Source of the DNA: Halobaculum sp. MBLA0143
GTDB lineage: Archaea; Halobacteriota; Halobacteria; Halobacteriales; Haloferacaceae
Assembly (NCBI RefSeq): GCF_041361465.1
Contig: NZ_JBGKAC010000001.1
Span: 2,232,001 to 2,296,000, forward strand
Reading direction: 5' to 3'
Length of the DNA: 64,000 bases
Shown here one piece after another: positions 62,368 to 64,000 of this stretch. The notes under the pieces were generated by a model. That model was not told where the DNA came from. It worked only from the letters and a program-made list of their open reading frames with translations, and did no database searches. A program made the translations under genes and the position numbers. Positions within the stretch are counted from its first letter, which is position 1; each line of letters opens with the position of its first letter.

Positions 62368-63393
62368 TCACGCCCACGACTCGCCTGCCGGATCGTCGGG
62401 GTCGTCGGCGCCGTCGGCGTCGGACTCCCCGTCAGTCGCCGGCTCGTCGTCGGGCTCCTCGTCCGTCGCCTCCGCGGGCAGCCCGTCTCCGTCCAGCGTG
62501 GTCTCGACGACCTCCTCGAACGGGAGGAACTCCGGGCGGTCCTCGTCGGTGATCCCGGACTCCCCGTCCGTGATCCCGGCGGCGCGGAGTCGGTCGCGGT
62601 ACTCTTCGGCACGGAACCGGTCGGACAGCCGGGCGTTGGCCACGACGAACAACAACAACAGCCCGACCCCGAGGAAGAACACTGCCAACACCGGCACCAG
62701 GAGGTTCGTCGTGTTCTCCGGCGACGGGATCAGCCCCGTGAACAGCCAGATCCCGAGGATGCCCAGCCCCGCGAGCACCTGTGCGGCCGCAATCAGCTGC
62801 ATGACGTTGTTGCCGAACTCCCCGGTCCCGGCCTGGACCTCCTCGGGCGAAGGGAGCTCGTACGCTTCCGGCGGGTCGGCCACCTCGTAAGAGTCCATCG
62901 AACACAGCGCGATGGTGGGCTTCACGTCCCGCAGCACCGTTCCCTCTCCCTCGACACTCCCGTCCGGGTAGACGATCGCCCACCCCTCGTCGGAGTAGGC
63001 GACGACGCGGTCCGGGTCCTCGGCCCGCTCCAAGACGGCGAACACCTCGCGGCGGGCGATCCGGCTGCGGAGGTCCTTCTCCACCCGCGCCAACAGCTCG
63101 TCGCCGGTGATCCACGTCTCCGGGTCGAAGGCGGCCTCCCACTCGCGGGCGCTCATGTCCGCCATGTCCGACGGAGAGAAGTTGTCGAAGTCGTACTTGT
63201 CGTCCACCTCCTCGCGGAGCGCCTCCAGGTCGGCGTCCGCGGGATCCTCGTCGGCCGACGCCGCGCGGTCTGCGGCCGCCGCCTCCGCGTCCGACGCCGC
63301 CTCGACCGACTCGTCGCCGTCCCGCGTCGCCGGATCGGACGCGCCGTCGGCGTCTTCCGTCTCCCGCTTGGGCTCGTCGGAGGATTCGGCCAT
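62368..63393 (-). CDS. Acidic membrane protein of the bc cluster
   Basis: A 341-residue protein from ATG 63393. The first 75 residues are Glu/Asp/Ala-rich and disordered, then comes a domain with DNFSPSDMADMSAREWEAAF and DPETWITGDELLARVEKDLR. Two membrane helices (about 205-225 and 235-258) and another acidic tail follow. It resembles the haloarchaeal DUF7319-type protein found with cytochrome b/halocyanin genes (from memory). It lies upstream of the halocyanin gene by 156 bp. Role unknown, probably assembly or an accessory subunit. Confidence 0.7.
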   Translation of the reverse strand: MAESSDEPKRETEDADGASDPATRDGDESVEAASDAEAAAADRAASADEDPADADLEALREEVDDKYDFDNFSPSDMADMSAREWEAAFDPETWITGDELLARVEKDLRSRIARREVFAVLERAEDPDRVVAYSDEGWAIVYPDGSVEGEGTVLRDVKPTIALCSMDSYEVADPPEAYELPSPEEVQAGTGEFGNNVMQLIAAAQVLAGLGILGIWLFTGLIPSPENTTNLLVPVLAVFFLGVGLLLLFVVANARLSDRFRAEEYRDRLRAAGITDGESGITDEDRPEFLPFEEVVETTLDGDGLPAEATDEEPDDEPATDGESDADGADDPDDPAGESWA

Positions 63394-63464
63394 CACTCCT
63401 CGTTCGACCGGGCGACAGGTTAGCGTGTTGGTTCGGGCGAATCCGAGGAGTGGGCGAAGTGGCG

Positions 63465-63477
63465 TAATCTGTAATAG
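63465..63477 (+). promoter_or_regulatory. TATA-like box for the 65-aa membrane protein gene
   Basis: TAATCTGTAATAG, centred about 27 nt before GTG 63500, supports the start and leaderless transcription. Confidence 0.45.
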
Positions 63478-63499
63478 GCCTGACGACGACCCGTCGGTC

Positions 63500-63697
63500 G
63501 TGAATACGAGAGACACACACGCCGAAGCCGACCGGTACGCTGCGAGTCTCGCACTGTTCGCCGGATCGCTCGCAACCGCCGCCGTGTTCCTGCTGTCGGA
63601 GTTCGTCGCCATCTCGCGGCCCGTCGTCGTCGCCGCGACGCCGGTCGTGGTGGTCGGGGCCGTCGTCGGGGCGGCGATCCTGATCCGACGGGGGTGA
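63500..63697 (+). CDS. Small two-helix membrane protein, 65 aa
   Basis: From GTG 63500 to TGA 63697. The short acidic N terminus (NTRDTHAEADRY) leads into two hydrophobic helices (SLALFAGSLATAAVFLLSEF and a VVV/GAAI helix), ending IRRG. Promoter and codon use make it credible. It is divergent from the acidic bc-cluster gene. No family recognised. Confidence 0.65.
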   Translation: MNTRDTHAEADRYAASLALFAGSLATAAVFLLSEFVAISRPVVVAATPVVVVGAVVGAAILIRRG

Positions 63698-63790
63698 CCG
63701 CGTCGACTCGATGGCTCCCGGCTCGCCGTCCGCCCGACCCCGACGGCCATTCCACGCCTCTTTACACGCTGGCTCCCCTCTCTCCGTTCG

Positions 63791-64000
63791 ATGGTCGCCG
63801 ACCGAACAATCGCCGTCGTCGCCGCGGTGATGGTCACCGCCAGCTTCCCCTTCTACCTCTACGGGGCCTGGATCATGATCGACCGGGAGACGGAACACGT
63901 CACCTGGGAGATTCTCGTCCGCCACCTGCGGATGATCTTCCCGGGGCTCGTCCTCACCACGATTCCGGTCGTCACCTGGATGGGGCCGCGGCTGTTCGAC
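63791..64000 (+). CDS. Membrane protein, 3' end cut by window
   Basis: The visible 70 residues start MVADRTIAVVAAVMVTASFP and continue with one helix, a charged loop (IDRETEHVTW) and the beginning of a second helix (RMIFPGLVLTTIPVVTWMG). It resembles the haloarchaeal DUF7321-type proteins near bc-cluster genes, from memory only. Incomplete here. Confidence 0.6.
   Translation, partial: MVADRTIAVVAAVMVTASFPFYLYGAWIMIDRETEHVTWEILVRHLRMIFPGLVLTTIPVVTWMGPRLFD

Overview
The window is chromosomal DNA of a haloarchaeon (class Halobacteria). It is very GC-rich and its proteins are strongly acidic (Asp/Glu-rich, Lys-poor). It carries archaeal ribosomal protein S17e, an archaeal-type GluRS, Tat signals and halocyanins, haloarchaeal families, and many leaderless genes whose TATA-like box lies about 27 nt upstream of the start codon. 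I did not try to name a genus.

Layout. 1-2.4 kb: heme/cytochrome oxidase assembly (CtaA-CtaB fusion) divergent from coxB. 2.9-9.5 kb: SDR enzyme, small membrane and zinc-ribbon proteins, a VapBC-like toxin-antitoxin pair between two copies of the mutY 3' end, mutY, a PRTase-type regulator behind a reiterated operator-like repeat, a methyltransferase and an M32 carboxypeptidase. 9.5-12.7 kb: an accessory patch with Tat-exported proteins of unknown function. 12.8-19.7 kb: MoxR ATPase, a pentapeptide-repeat/ion-channel fusion, tRNA-Ser(CGA), acyl-CoA ligase and an MBL hydrolase. 19.8-28.4 kb: rps17e, a DUF63 membrane protein, a pilin-like gene with an in-frame stop, biotin carboxylase, an archaellar FlaD/E-like protein beside a salactin-like actin, and a four-CBS protein. 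28.5-42.3 kb: nucleoside hydrolase, azf, mptD, gltX, glycosyltransferase, S9 peptidase, methylmalonyl-CoA mutase B12 subunit with MeaB, and a histidine kinase. 42.3-50.6 kb: beta-propeller/PKD surface protein, halocyanin, XPD helicase, hydrolases, tatA and tRNA-Arg(CCT). 50.7-53.4 kb: a tRNA-linked accessory islet. 53.5-58.6 kb: pyrC, hsp20, glyoxalase, a 31-bp minisatellite, mscS and uspA. 58.6-64 kb: a PhnP-like hydrolase and a cytochrome bc-type cluster (petD-like, petB-like, small membrane subunits, halocyanin).

Functional links. coxB, ctaB, the cytochrome b pair and two halocyanins are parts of an aerobic respiratory chain. Biotin carboxylase, the methylmalonyl-CoA mutase small subunit, MeaB and acyl-CoA ligase point to acyl-CoA/propionyl-CoA metabolism. 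tatA fits the many Tat-signal proteins.

The most unusual locus is 51046-53431. It has a complete FtsZ/tubulin-fold protein with an N-terminal ribbon-helix-helix (RHH) DNA-binding domain and a changed catalytic loop, divergent from a RelE/ParE-like toxin-sized protein, plus a membrane-anchored protein, all directly downstream of a tRNA gene. All calls are by eye; no database search was run.
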